Assembly: GCF_040881935.1 (NCBI RefSeq)
Contig: NZ_JBBECH010000091.1
Span: 1-9,991, forward strand
DNA: 9,991 nt
From: Saccharospirillum sp040881935
Lineage (GTDB): Bacteria; Pseudomonadota; Gammaproteobacteria; Pseudomonadales; Natronospirillaceae
Direction of reading: 5' to 3'
Shown: positions 1 to 5,920 of the stretch, one piece after another
Position numbering within the stretch: position 1 is the first letter of the stretch
Layout of the letters: each line of letters begins with the position of its first letter
The notes under the pieces: model-generated
The model's database searches: none
What the model was told of the DNA's origin: nothing
The model's input: only the letters and a program-made list of their open reading frames with translations
Program-made: the position numbers and the translations under genes

Positions 1-95
1 CCGGGTATGCTTACTGGTGGCCGTTAGACCGCATGGATGCGGTCTCCGAGCCCCCATGGACGGGTTCACGGCGTGCCTCCAGTAAGCATACCCGG
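1..95 (+). repeat. Clover-shaped intergenic repeat, copy 1, within a 17-bp inverted repeat
   Basis: A perfect 17-bp inverted repeat, ccgggtatgcttactgg at 1-17 and its complement at 79-95, encloses a structured core. Inside it, gccgt (20-24) can pair with acggc (68-72). There are two internal hairpins. One has a perfect 8-bp stem (26-33 with 38-45) and a tgga loop. The other has a 6-bp stem with one G-T wobble (48-53 with 62-67) and a ccatggac loop. The result is a three-way-junction shape with GGA in both loops. The same core layout recurs on the minus strand at 9929-9991, so this is a repeat family and not a chance hairpin. The left arm may continue beyond the window. It probably acts as a dispersed intergenic element; whether it works as RNA or DNA cannot be told from one window. 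Confidence 0.75.
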
Positions 96-206
96 TGGCC
101 CGAATGGCGCTGTATAACAGGCCAACTCCCAGCCCAATTCGCCCGCGAACTTCTAACTCAGTACTTCTGCCACAGAATGAATCACTGTCGCCAAAGCAAA
201 CCAGAA

Positions 207-215
207 TGCTAGAAT
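207..215 (+). promoter_or_regulatory. Candidate extended -10 promoter for efpL
   Basis: TG at 207-208, one base, then TAGAAT at 210-215 matches the extended -10 pattern TGnTATAAT with one mismatch in the hexamer. No good -35 box sits 17-18 bases upstream, which is tolerable for an extended -10 promoter. Transcription would start near 222 and give a leader of about 35 nt before the ATG at 257. Called by eye only. Confidence 0.35.
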
Positions 216-256
216 TGCCGCGTTTTAGGCTTTTCCATTTTCCTGTTGAGACCATC

Positions 257-823
257 ATGCCGAAAGCTCCCGAGATCAAACCCGGCCACGTTATTGAATT
301 GGACGGTAACCAGTACAAAATCAGCAAAGTTGATGTGCACAGCCCCAGCGCCCGGGGTGCCGCGACGCTGTATAAGATGACCATGAATGAACTGGTCACT
401 AAGCGTAAGCGGGAAGAAGCCTTTAAAGGGGATGATTTTCTGACCCTGGCGGATGCGGCTACCTGCTCGATGCAGTATTTGTTTTCCGAAGGTGACATGC
501 ATACTTTTATGGATGTCGACGATTACGCTCAGCACATGCTGTCGACTGACGACCTGGGTGATCAGTTGGCCTGGTTGCACGATGGCATGGAAGGGTTGAC
601 GGGTCTGGTAGTTAACGACGTGCTGGTGGCCATTGAATTGCCGCAGTCACTGGTTAAGCAGATTGTTGAAACGGCGCCCGGCATTAAGGGTGCCTCTGCT
701 TCGGCACGTACCAAGCCAGCGCTTCTTGAAGGTGGTATTACGGTTCAGGTGCCGGAATATATTGAGCAGGGCGAGCGCATCAAGGTGAATACCGAGTCTA
801 AAAAGTTTATGTCCCGGGCCTGA
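257..823 (+). CDS. efpL: Elongation factor P-like protein EfpL (YeiP)
   Basis: This is an EF-P paralogue of 188 aa, close to the roughly 190 aa of E. coli YeiP/EfpL. EF-P-type factors bind the ribosome between the P and E sites and relieve stalling at proline-rich stretches. The N-terminal KOW-like domain begins MPKAPEIKPG. The loop SPSARGAATLYK follows at residues 29-40, with Arg33 where classical EF-P carries its modified lysine. The middle OB domain holds FMDVDDY, and the C-terminal OB domain holds VETAPGIKGASASARTKPA and ends in KFMSRA. These segments identify the YeiP subfamily rather than EF-P itself. The frame is open back to a GTG at 95, but homology starts at the ATG at 257 and the extra 54 residues look non-coding. 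The Shine-Dalgarno is weak (GAG at 248-250). It converges on the membrane-protein gene downstream. Confidence 0.93.
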   Translation: MPKAPEIKPGHVIELDGNQYKISKVDVHSPSARGAATLYKMTMNELVTKRKREEAFKGDDFLTLADAATCSMQYLFSEGDMHTFMDVDDYAQHMLSTDDLGDQLAWLHDGMEGLTGLVVNDVLVAIELPQSLVKQIVETAPGIKGASASARTKPALLEGGITVQVPEYIEQGERIKVNTESKKFMSRA

Positions 824-833
824 TGTGCTTTTG

Positions 834-862
834 GCCGCCAGCCTTTGTTCGCGGCTGGCGGC
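834..862. terminator. Strong hairpin between convergent genes, no T-run
   Basis: A perfect 10-bp GC-rich stem (834-843 with 853-862) and a 9-nt loop lie 11 bases after the efpL stop and 15 bases before the end of the opposing gene. Neither strand has a T-run after the stem, so it is not a textbook intrinsic terminator. Its position between two converging 3' ends suggests a shared transcript-end or mRNA-stabilising hairpin. Confidence 0.4.
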
Positions 863-877
863 GGCTGGTAGTAGCCA

Positions 878-1909
878 TTACTGGCTCAACAGAATGGCCA
901 GCCAGCGGCTTTTCGGATAAACCTCCAGGCCGATTTTGACCACCACGGTTAAAGGTACTGCCAGTAAGGTACCCACCGGCCCCAGCACCCATCCCCAGAA
1001 TATCAGCGAGAGAAACACCACCAAGGTCGACAGGTCGAGTGACCGGCCCATCATGCGTGGCTCCAGTACATTTCCGATAATGGCGTTGATGGCGGTAAAG
1101 CCGATCAGGCTGATCGCGAAGCCGCTCAGGCCCTGTTGCACTGTGGCCAGAAAAATAGCCGGAACGGCAGCGATCAGCGAGCCTATGTTGGGTATGAAGT
1201 TCATCACAAACGCCAGGGTGCCCCAGAGAATGGGGTAGTCAACCTCTAACAAGCTGAGAAATCCCCAGACCAGCAGACCAGTGATGACGCTGATAAAAGA
1301 TTTGATCACCAGGTAGCGTTGTACCGACTTGGTAAAGCGTCGGGCGTAATCGGCGGTGCGGTCGTCTCCGAGCGCACGGTTCAGTTTGGCGTGGGCGCCC
1401 TGGGCTTCGTCGAGCATGAATATCAGAATAAAAACGGTCAGTACCAAAGCCAGTAGAATGCCGCCGAGGCCCGAGAACAGGGCGCTGACGACACCCAGCA
1501 GATTGTCCGGATCGGGCATAATGCTTTGCAGGCTGGTGCGCAGATCGGCGGATAACCAGGGGAGTCGCTCGCGCAACAGTTGAATCCATCCATCAACTTT
1601 CAGTTCGTATTCCGGCATGCGCGTGAAAAATTCTTCGGTTGAAGAAATGACCAGGCTGCTGACGCCGTACAGTACGATAAACACCAGCAAGACCACGGCG
1701 CCAATGGCTAATGGGGTTGGCACCCGGTAGTTAGTCAGCCAGCGTACGGCGGGCGATGTGAGTACCGCAAGAAACAGCGCAAGCAGAAACGGCACCAGAA
1801 TCGGCTGGGCGATGCGCATTCCGGCGATGATGACGATCACGGCGGCAACGGTTATAAGCGCACGAGTGAGGGGGGCATCAAACGGGTTGGGTGAGGCTCT
1901 TCGGGTCAT
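878..1909 (-). CDS. AI-2E/PerM family membrane transporter
   Basis: A 343-aa integral inner-membrane protein of the AI-2E (PerM/TqsA, formerly UPF0118) family. Two N-terminal hydrophobic stretches (about residues 16-60) are followed by a third (about 67-90), a soluble insert (about 93-130) and a block of helices to the C-terminus. Family signatures are visible: FIPNIGSLIAAVPA about two thirds of the way along, then GNVLEPRMMGRSLDLS, and a final helix ending LGPVGTLLAVPLTVVVK. Members have been linked to autoinducer-2 export and to Na+/H+ antiport; the substrate here cannot be inferred. The ATG at 1909 is the natural start because MTRR precedes the first helix, but no clear Shine-Dalgarno precedes it. 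It stands alone between the efpL 3' end and the terminator of the sulfur module. Confidence 0.88.
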   Translation of the reverse strand: MTRRASPNPFDAPLTRALITVAAVIVIIAGMRIAQPILVPFLLALFLAVLTSPAVRWLTNYRVPTPLAIGAVVLLVFIVLYGVSSLVISSTEEFFTRMPEYELKVDGWIQLLRERLPWLSADLRTSLQSIMPDPDNLLGVVSALFSGLGGILLALVLTVFILIFMLDEAQGAHAKLNRALGDDRTADYARRFTKSVQRYLVIKSFISVITGLLVWGFLSLLEVDYPILWGTLAFVMNFIPNIGSLIAAVPAIFLATVQQGLSGFAISLIGFTAINAIIGNVLEPRMMGRSLDLSTLVVFLSLIFWGWVLGPVGTLLAVPLTVVVKIGLEVYPKSRWLAILLSQ

Positions 1910-1950
1910 AGAGGGTTGGTCTGCCTGTCTCGGTCATCGGTCAGTGTAGC

Positions 1951-1972
1951 TGAACCGGCTTTTCGCGGTTCA
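1951..1972. promoter_or_regulatory. 7-bp inverted repeat upstream of the AI-2E family gene
   Basis: Perfect arms tgaaccg (1951-1957) and cggttca (1966-1972) are separated by 8 bases, about 42-63 bases before the start codon of the minus-strand gene. Read on that strand, one arm overlaps a TTGAAC that could be a -35 element, with TACACT 19 bases further on as a poor -10. It could be an operator or a leader hairpin. The evidence is only the symmetry and position. The rest of 1910-2066 shows nothing clear. Confidence 0.25.
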
Positions 1973-2066
1973 AACACAGTGCGGCCAGCTTCTCGCTTTA
2001 TCAGCGCCGATTCAAGCGACATTGGTCACTTGCAGGTATTTGGAGTTGAAATATGAGGGTTGATGC

Positions 2067-2091
2067 AAAAAAACCCGGCAAAGCCGGGTTT
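2067..2091 (-). terminator. Rho-independent terminator of the sulfur module
   Basis: On the minus strand, 13 bases after the stop codon at 2105, a perfect 9-bp stem (2083-2091 with 2071-2079, AAACCCGGC/GCCGGGTTT) with a 3-nt loop runs into four further T residues (2070-2067), giving a seven-T run in all. This is a textbook intrinsic terminator, ending the transcript that carries the two YeeE/YedE genes. Confidence 0.9.
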
Positions 2092-2104
2092 GGAGGTATC
2101 GCTT

Positions 2105-2578
2105 TTAGCCGACGCAGGCCTCGTTCGTCTTATGCTTCTGCTGCTTGTAGTCTTCGTATTTGGCCAGGCCAAACTTGGCGCCCAGAGTGCCTATGACGTA
2201 GGCGATGAAAATGGTCAGAATGCTGCCATCAACAAAGCTCAGCGAGGTAATCATCGGCCCCGGGCAGTAGCCAGCCAGGCCCCAGCCAGTGCCAAACAGA
2301 ATGCCGCCGATCACGATGCGCCGATCCACCTGGCTCTTGCCGGGAATGCGGAACAGCTCCGCCAGAACCGGCTTGCCACGTTTGAGAATCAGCGGTGTTG
2401 CGATGGCATTGACCACCAGGCCGCCGCCCATTACAAAAGCCAGGGACGGATCCCAGGTGCCGAAGATATCCAGGAAATTAACCACCTTGGCCGGGTCGAT
2501 CATTTGTGCGACGGACAAACCGAAGCCGAACAGAATACCGGCAAACAGGGCGGCAGCCAGGCTTTTAGTGTTGGTCAT
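2105..2578 (-). CDS. YeeE/YedE-type membrane protein, second of a pair (PmpB/DUF6691-like)
   Basis: A 157-aa integral membrane protein with about four hydrophobic segments, matching half-size YeeE/YedE (sulf_transp, DUF6691-type) proteins. Signature stretches are FGFGLSVAQMIDPAKVVNFLDIFGTWDPSLAFVMGG cut at its recognisable pieces: AQMIDPAKV (residues 25-33) and WDPSLAFVMGGG (42-53), then GTGWGLAGYCPGP (97-108), whose Cys105 matches the conserved cysteine of thiosulfate- and sulfur-transport relatives. The C-terminal tail is short, charged and cytoplasmic-looking. Only two bases separate it from the upstream partner. GGAG, 8 bases before the ATG, lies inside the partner's last codons, so translation is probably coupled. 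The pair resembles PmpA/PmpB of the BigR-Blh regulon of Xylella and Agrobacterium, where a role in moving sulfur species has been proposed. The substrate is not proven by sequence. Confidence 0.82.
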   Translation of the reverse strand: MTNTKSLAAALFAGILFGFGLSVAQMIDPAKVVNFLDIFGTWDPSLAFVMGGGLVVNAIATPLILKRGKPVLAELFRIPGKSQVDRRIVIGGILFGTGWGLAGYCPGPMITSLSFVDGSILTIFIAYVIGTLGAKFGLAKYEDYKQQKHKTNEACVG

Positions 2579-2580
2579 GA

Positions 2581-3021
2581 TCAGGCTCCTGTAACCAGAT
2601 GGCGAACAATGTAGACAGTGACAAAGGCAGTGGCCATAAAGGTCACGGTCGCGACCAGAGAGCGTGGGCTGCGTCGGGCCAGACCGCAGATGCCATGACC
2701 GCTGGTGCAGCCGGTGCCGATCGTGGTGCCGATGCCGACCAGCAAGCCTGCGGCAATCAACCAGGGAGTGCCGACGACAGACTGAATATGGTCAACGCCT
2801 GCCCCGGCACCAAGCCACTGGTAAATGAAGCCCCCGATGACCAGTCCCGAAATGAACAGGATACGCCAGGTTACGTCGCCTTTTTCCGGATAGACAATGC
2901 CGCCAAAGATGCCGGAGATACCGGCGACCCGACCTTTTACCAGCAGCAGGAAGGCAGCTGACAGGCCGATCAACGCACCGCCAAGGGTCGCTGACAGGGG
3001 TGTGAAATTAATGATTTCCAT
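2581..3021 (-). CDS. YeeE/YedE-type membrane protein, first of a pair (PmpA-like)
   Basis: A 146-aa membrane protein with about four hydrophobic helices. It carries the half-size YeeE/YedE hallmarks: GGALIGLSAAFLLLVKGRVAGISGI in its first third (residues 14-38) and GTGCTSGHGICGLARRSPRS at 102-121, with Cys105 and Cys112 likely facing the transport path. In thiosulfate-uptake relatives such as YeeE, cysteines of this kind interact with the sulfur substrate; transfer of that role here is inference. The ATG at 3021 is preceded by AGAGG five bases upstream. It is the first gene of a tightly spaced pair, 95 bases downstream of the Blh-like dioxygenase gene on the same strand. Confidence 0.85.
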   Translation of the reverse strand: MEIINFTPLSATLGGALIGLSAAFLLLVKGRVAGISGIFGGIVYPEKGDVTWRILFISGLVIGGFIYQWLGAGAGVDHIQSVVGTPWLIAAGLLVGIGTTIGTGCTSGHGICGLARRSPRSLVATVTFMATAFVTVYIVRHLVTGA

Positions 3022-3047
3022 CGTAACCTCTAATGAGTTTTCGCAAA

Positions 3048-3056
3048 TATTGCTAT
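3048..3056. promoter_or_regulatory. Possible operator half (tattgctat) upstream of the YeeE/YedE pair
   Basis: The 9-mer tattgctat, 27 bases before the pair's start codon, is repeated exactly at 4048-4056 upstream of the Blh-like gene. It overlaps a small near-palindrome, gcaaatattgc (3043-3053). A shared site for one regulator of both units is possible. Chance cannot be excluded for a 9-mer. Confidence 0.25.
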
Positions 3057-3071
3057 GGTTAAGTTAGGGCT

Positions 3072-3104
3072 CGGGCGGTCAATACAAGTGTTGATGACCG
3101 CCCG
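3072..3104 (-). terminator. Long hairpin between the dioxygenase gene and the YeeE/YedE pair
   Basis: A perfect 10-bp stem, cgggcggtca (3072-3081) with tgaccgcccg (3095-3104), has a 13-nt loop 12 bases after the dioxygenase stop codon. No T-run follows on the minus strand. It may partially terminate or stabilise the upstream mRNA, so that the dioxygenase and the membrane pair are made in different amounts. A cryptic promoter for the pair may lie between it and 3021, but I see no convincing boxes. Confidence 0.45.
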
Positions 3105-3116
3105 GGAACCACCTTG

Positions 3117-3998
3117 TCAGGCAACCCGGGTCAGTTTCAGGTTGAGCGGTATTTTCAGATACCGCTGGTTGTTGCTCTCGGTTTTGGGCAACTTGCCCGC
3201 ATCAATGTTCACCAGAATGCTCTGGTAGATCAGTTTCGGTGCGGCCAGGCCAGAGTCCCGTTGTTCGCGGAAGGCAACAAACTCCTCTTCAGTGGTATCG
3301 CCCCTAAGCTGGATATTCTTTGCTTTTTCCTCGCCAATGGTACTTTCCCAGGCAACATCCCGACCACCGGGCTGATAATCGTGACCAACGAAGACGCGAG
3401 TCTCATCGGGCAGGCTGTACAAGTGCTCTGTGACACAGCGGTACAGGCTGCGAGCATCGCCCGCCGGGAAATCACAGCGCCCGGTGCCATAGTCGGGCAT
3501 GAACAGTGCATCGCCGGTGAACACCGCATCGCCAATCAGGAATGACAGGCAGGCGGGTGTGTGTCCGGGTGTTGGCAGAGCATTGATGCGCAGGGACCCA
3601 GCTTCCAGCGTTTCAAAGTCTTTGATCAGGGTGTCAAACTGGTTGCCATCGGTGATAAAGCTGTTTTCCAGGTTGTAAACCGTCTTGAAAACGGTCTGAA
3701 CACCGGTGATCCGCTCACTGATTGCAACCTTTATGTCGGGGTACTCATCGCGGAACAGCTGACTGGAACTCAGGTGATCGGCATGAGCGTGCGTTTCCAG
3801 AACAGAGTGCAGTTTCAGATTGTTTTCAGAAACATAATCGACTACCTGCTGGAATGACTGGTCAGAAATGATGCTGCCAATCGGGTTGTAGTCCAGTACC
3901 GGGTCAATGACGACCGCATCGCGGCTGACTTCGTCATAGACAACATAGGTCAGGGTAGAGGTAGCCGGGTCATAAAAAGTTTTGATGGTGTGTTTCAT
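3117..3998 (-). CDS. Blh/ETHE1-like persulfide dioxygenase (metallo-beta-lactamase fold)
   Basis: A 293-aa metallo-beta-lactamase-fold hydrolase of the persulfide-dioxygenase group (ETHE1, SdoA, Blh), non-heme iron enzymes that oxidise glutathione persulfide to sulfite. Visible motifs are HAHADH at residues 70-75, PGHT with His146, GDALF with Asp163, GTGRCDFPAGDARSLY at 171-186, and a late VGHDYQPGGRD. His70, His146 and Asp163 occupy the ETHE1-type iron-ligand positions. There is no fused rhodanese domain. The ATG at 3998 is chosen because GGAG (4005-4008 on the minus strand) sits six bases upstream; a longer frame from a TTG at 4010 would swallow that site. Its downstream neighbours match PmpA/PmpB, the arrangement of the BigR regulon, but no bigR-type regulator gene is in the window. 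An alternative is a glyoxalase II-like hydrolase, which the GRCDFP motif argues against. Confidence 0.85.
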   Translation of the reverse strand: MKHTIKTFYDPATSTLTYVVYDEVSRDAVVIDPVLDYNPIGSIISDQSFQQVVDYVSENNLKLHSVLETHAHADHLSSSQLFRDEYPDIKVAISERITGVQTVFKTVYNLENSFITDGNQFDTLIKDFETLEAGSLRINALPTPGHTPACLSFLIGDAVFTGDALFMPDYGTGRCDFPAGDARSLYRCVTEHLYSLPDETRVFVGHDYQPGGRDVAWESTIGEEKAKNIQLRGDTTEEEFVAFREQRDSGLAAPKLIYQSILVNIDAGKLPKTESNNQRYLKIPLNLKLTRVA

Positions 3999-4046
3999 GT
4001 AATTCTCCAAGTCGATGCTAGCCGCATTCCGGACTCTGTAATTTCG

Positions 4047-4065
4047 GTATTGCTATCAGTATTGC
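4047..4065. promoter_or_regulatory. Direct repeat gtattgc x2 upstream of the Blh-like gene
   Basis: gtattgc occurs at 4047-4053 and again at 4059-4065, a 12-base period, about 50-67 bases before the start codon. The first copy is part of the tattgctat 9-mer also found before the YeeE/YedE pair. Tandem spacing near one helical turn is typical of regulator binding sites. It lies downstream of the suggested promoter, so a bound protein would be expected to repress. Confidence 0.3.
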
Positions 4066-4079
4066 CAGTACCGTGCCAA

Positions 4080-4109
4080 CTATTACGGCTCGTTATACGG
4101 GCGTTTCAA
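4080..4109 (-). promoter_or_regulatory. Candidate promoter for the Blh-like gene
   Basis: On the minus strand, TTGAAA (4109-4104) and TAATAG (4085-4080) are separated by 18 bases and resemble a sigma-70 promoter. They would give a leader of about 75 nt. An alternative pair further upstream is TTGCAA with TCTAAT at an 18-base spacer. I cannot choose between them by eye. Confidence 0.3.
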
Positions 4110-4164
4110 GCTATATTAGAAAATACTGTTTGGAATGGTTGCAACGTGCGTTTCACTATGTTGC

Positions 4165-4186
4165 AGCGGGCCATCCTGGGCCCGCT
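4165..4186 (-). terminator. Hairpin after the SulP gene
   Basis: A perfect 8-bp GC-rich stem, agcgggcc (4165-4172) with ggcccgct (4179-4186), and a 6-nt loop lie 12 bases after the SulP stop codon. The minus-strand sequence that follows, GCAACATAG, has no T-run, so termination may be weak or Rho-dependent. It separates the SulP operon from the dioxygenase gene, which has its own candidate promoter. Confidence 0.4.
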
Positions 4187-4198
4187 ATCCGGGCAGTG

Positions 4199-5905
4199 TT
4201 AGCCGTTGGCGTAGGCACGTGCAGCCTGGACTGCTTCATCAGTGGTCAGGAAAAAGTGATCTTCACCGAGTGACTGAACAAACCCACTGCGTTTCATCAC
4301 CTCCATGACCGGACCCTTAACATGAGAGAAGAACAAGTCCACATTTCGGATACGATAGTCGCGCAGCAACTCATGCAGTGCGGTGTCGGCTGAAGAATCC
4401 AGCTGATTGACGGCACTGGCATCAAGTACCAGGGCTTTCAGCGGGCTAACCATGCGCGCTTCCTCACGTTTGACCGTGTCTTTTAGGAAACTGACGTTGC
4501 CGTAGTAGAATTGGGCGTCAAAGCGCAATGCCAACACGTTGGGCGTCGTCTCGGCTAGCTCGTGCCGCTTCACGTTACGGTACTGGTCGGTTTCTGGAAG
4601 CTTGCCCAATACTGCATAGTGCGGCCGGGTCGTTTTAATGACGAACCAGACCATGCTCAAACCGACCGACAGGAAGATGCCGTATTTAACGCCCAGAGCC
4701 AGCGTGGCAACGAAAGTGAAAATCAGCAGCCCAAGGTCATCGCGCTTAACCTTCCACAGGTGCTTGACCTCGTGCACATCAATCAGACCAAACACGGCAA
4801 CCATAATCACTGAAGCCAAAATGGCATTAGGGATGTAATAGAATAATGGGGTCAGAAAGACCAGGGCAACACCAATCAGAACAGCGGTAATGACAGCTGC
4901 CAGGCCGGTATTGGCGCCTGCGTTACGATTGACCGCGGTGCGACCAAAGCCACCAGCAACCGGCATGGCTTTGAACATTGACCCGACAATATTGGCGAGA
5001 CCCAGCCCAACCAGTTCTTTGTTGGCGTCAATTTCATAACGCTTTTCAGACGCAATTTTCTTGGCAACGGCAATGCTTTCTATAAAGCCCACGATCGAGA
5101 TAGTCAGGGCGATTGGCAGCAGGCTGACGATACTGGTCCAACTCAATGTCGGGATTGAAAACTCCGGAAAGCCTGCCGGAACCTGGCCGACGATACTGAC
5201 GCCTGCCGTTTCATCGAGATTGAACCCCCATACGACCAGGGTTGCGATAGCTACCGCGATCATCGCGCCTGGCAACAGTGAGCTGATGCGCTTGAGGCCC
5301 AGCAGCAGTACGATGCCGCCAACTCCGATGGCTAGGGCAATCGGGTCCATCGCATTCACCTGGGTTAGGGTTAACCACAGGGTTTCAGCGATGTTTTCGG
5401 TGCGTGGCAGCGGCAGGCCGACGAGGTGCTTGAGCTGACTGAAACCAATGATCAGCGCCGCGGCGCTGGTAAAGCCCGAAATAACCGGATGCGACATGAA
5501 GTTGGTGACGAAGCCAAGCCGGAAAGCGCCCATCAGGAACTGAATCACCCCCACCATCAACGCCAGCAGAATGGCCATGGCGATGTATTGCTCCGAGCCA
5601 ATGGGTGCCAGAGCCCCTACGCCGCTGGATACCAGCAAAGCCACCATGGCGACGGGGCCGACCGCGAGCTGGCGTGAGGTGCCGAACAGGGCGTACACCA
5701 GCAGTGGCATCACCGAGGCGTACAAACCGATGTAGGGTGGCAGTCCGGCCAACATGGCATAGGACATCGCCTGAGGAATTAGCATCATGGTGACGGTGAT
5801 GCCGGCGATCAGGTCGCCTCGCAGGTCGCCACGCTGATAGTTGCGAATCCATTCTAAAGCCGGGATCCATTGGCTTACCCGGCGGTTAAAAGCAGCTTGT
5901 GTCAT
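4199..5905 (-). CDS. SulP/SLC26 family anion transporter with C-terminal STAS domain
   Basis: A 568-aa inner-membrane anion transporter of the SulP family, whose members carry sulfate, bicarbonate or dicarboxylates (for example BicA and DauA). The N-terminus has the SulP signature: RGDLIAGITVTMMLIPQAMSYAMLAG cut to its core, DLIAGITVTMMLIPQAMSYA (32-51), then LPPYIGLYASVMPLLVYALFGTS and GPVAMVALL. A transmembrane core continues to about residue 430, including GSMFKAMPVAGGFGRTAVN and NAILASVIMVAV. A STAS domain fills about 447-568, with VLDASAVNQLDSSA around Asp495. GGAG sits nine bases before the ATG. Only 15 bases separate it from the upstream CxDxR protein, so the two form an operon. That pairing favours bicarbonate or a related anion as substrate; proximity to the persulfide genes makes sulfate or sulfite the competing reading. 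Confidence 0.9.
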   Translation of the reverse strand: MTQAAFNRRVSQWIPALEWIRNYQRGDLRGDLIAGITVTMMLIPQAMSYAMLAGLPPYIGLYASVMPLLVYALFGTSRQLAVGPVAMVALLVSSGVGALAPIGSEQYIAMAILLALMVGVIQFLMGAFRLGFVTNFMSHPVISGFTSAAALIIGFSQLKHLVGLPLPRTENIAETLWLTLTQVNAMDPIALAIGVGGIVLLLGLKRISSLLPGAMIAVAIATLVVWGFNLDETAGVSIVGQVPAGFPEFSIPTLSWTSIVSLLPIALTISIVGFIESIAVAKKIASEKRYEIDANKELVGLGLANIVGSMFKAMPVAGGFGRTAVNRNAGANTGLAAVITAVLIGVALVFLTPLFYYIPNAILASVIMVAVFGLIDVHEVKHLWKVKRDDLGLLIFTFVATLALGVKYGIFLSVGLSMVWFVIKTTRPHYAVLGKLPETDQYRNVKRHELAETTPNVLALRFDAQFYYGNVSFLKDTVKREEARMVSPLKALVLDASAVNQLDSSADTALHELLRDYRIRNVDLFFSHVKGPVMEVMKRSGFVQSLGEDHFFLTTDEAVQAARAYANG

Positions 5906-5920
5906 AGTGGGGGTCTCCAG

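Noticed and set aside
95..256. N-terminal extension of efpL from a GTG at 95
   Set aside because: The start would lie in the arm of the inverted repeat, the extra 54 residues match nothing in the EF-P family, and family homology begins exactly at the ATG at 257.
3114..3545. 143-codon open frame antisense to the Blh-like gene
   Set aside because: The minus-strand protein carries all the family motifs; this frame has none and no ribosome binding site.
5385..5870. 161-codon open frame in another minus-strand frame inside the SulP gene
   Set aside because: Rich in Arg, His and Pro with no domain, it is the out-of-frame shadow of a GC-rich membrane-protein gene.
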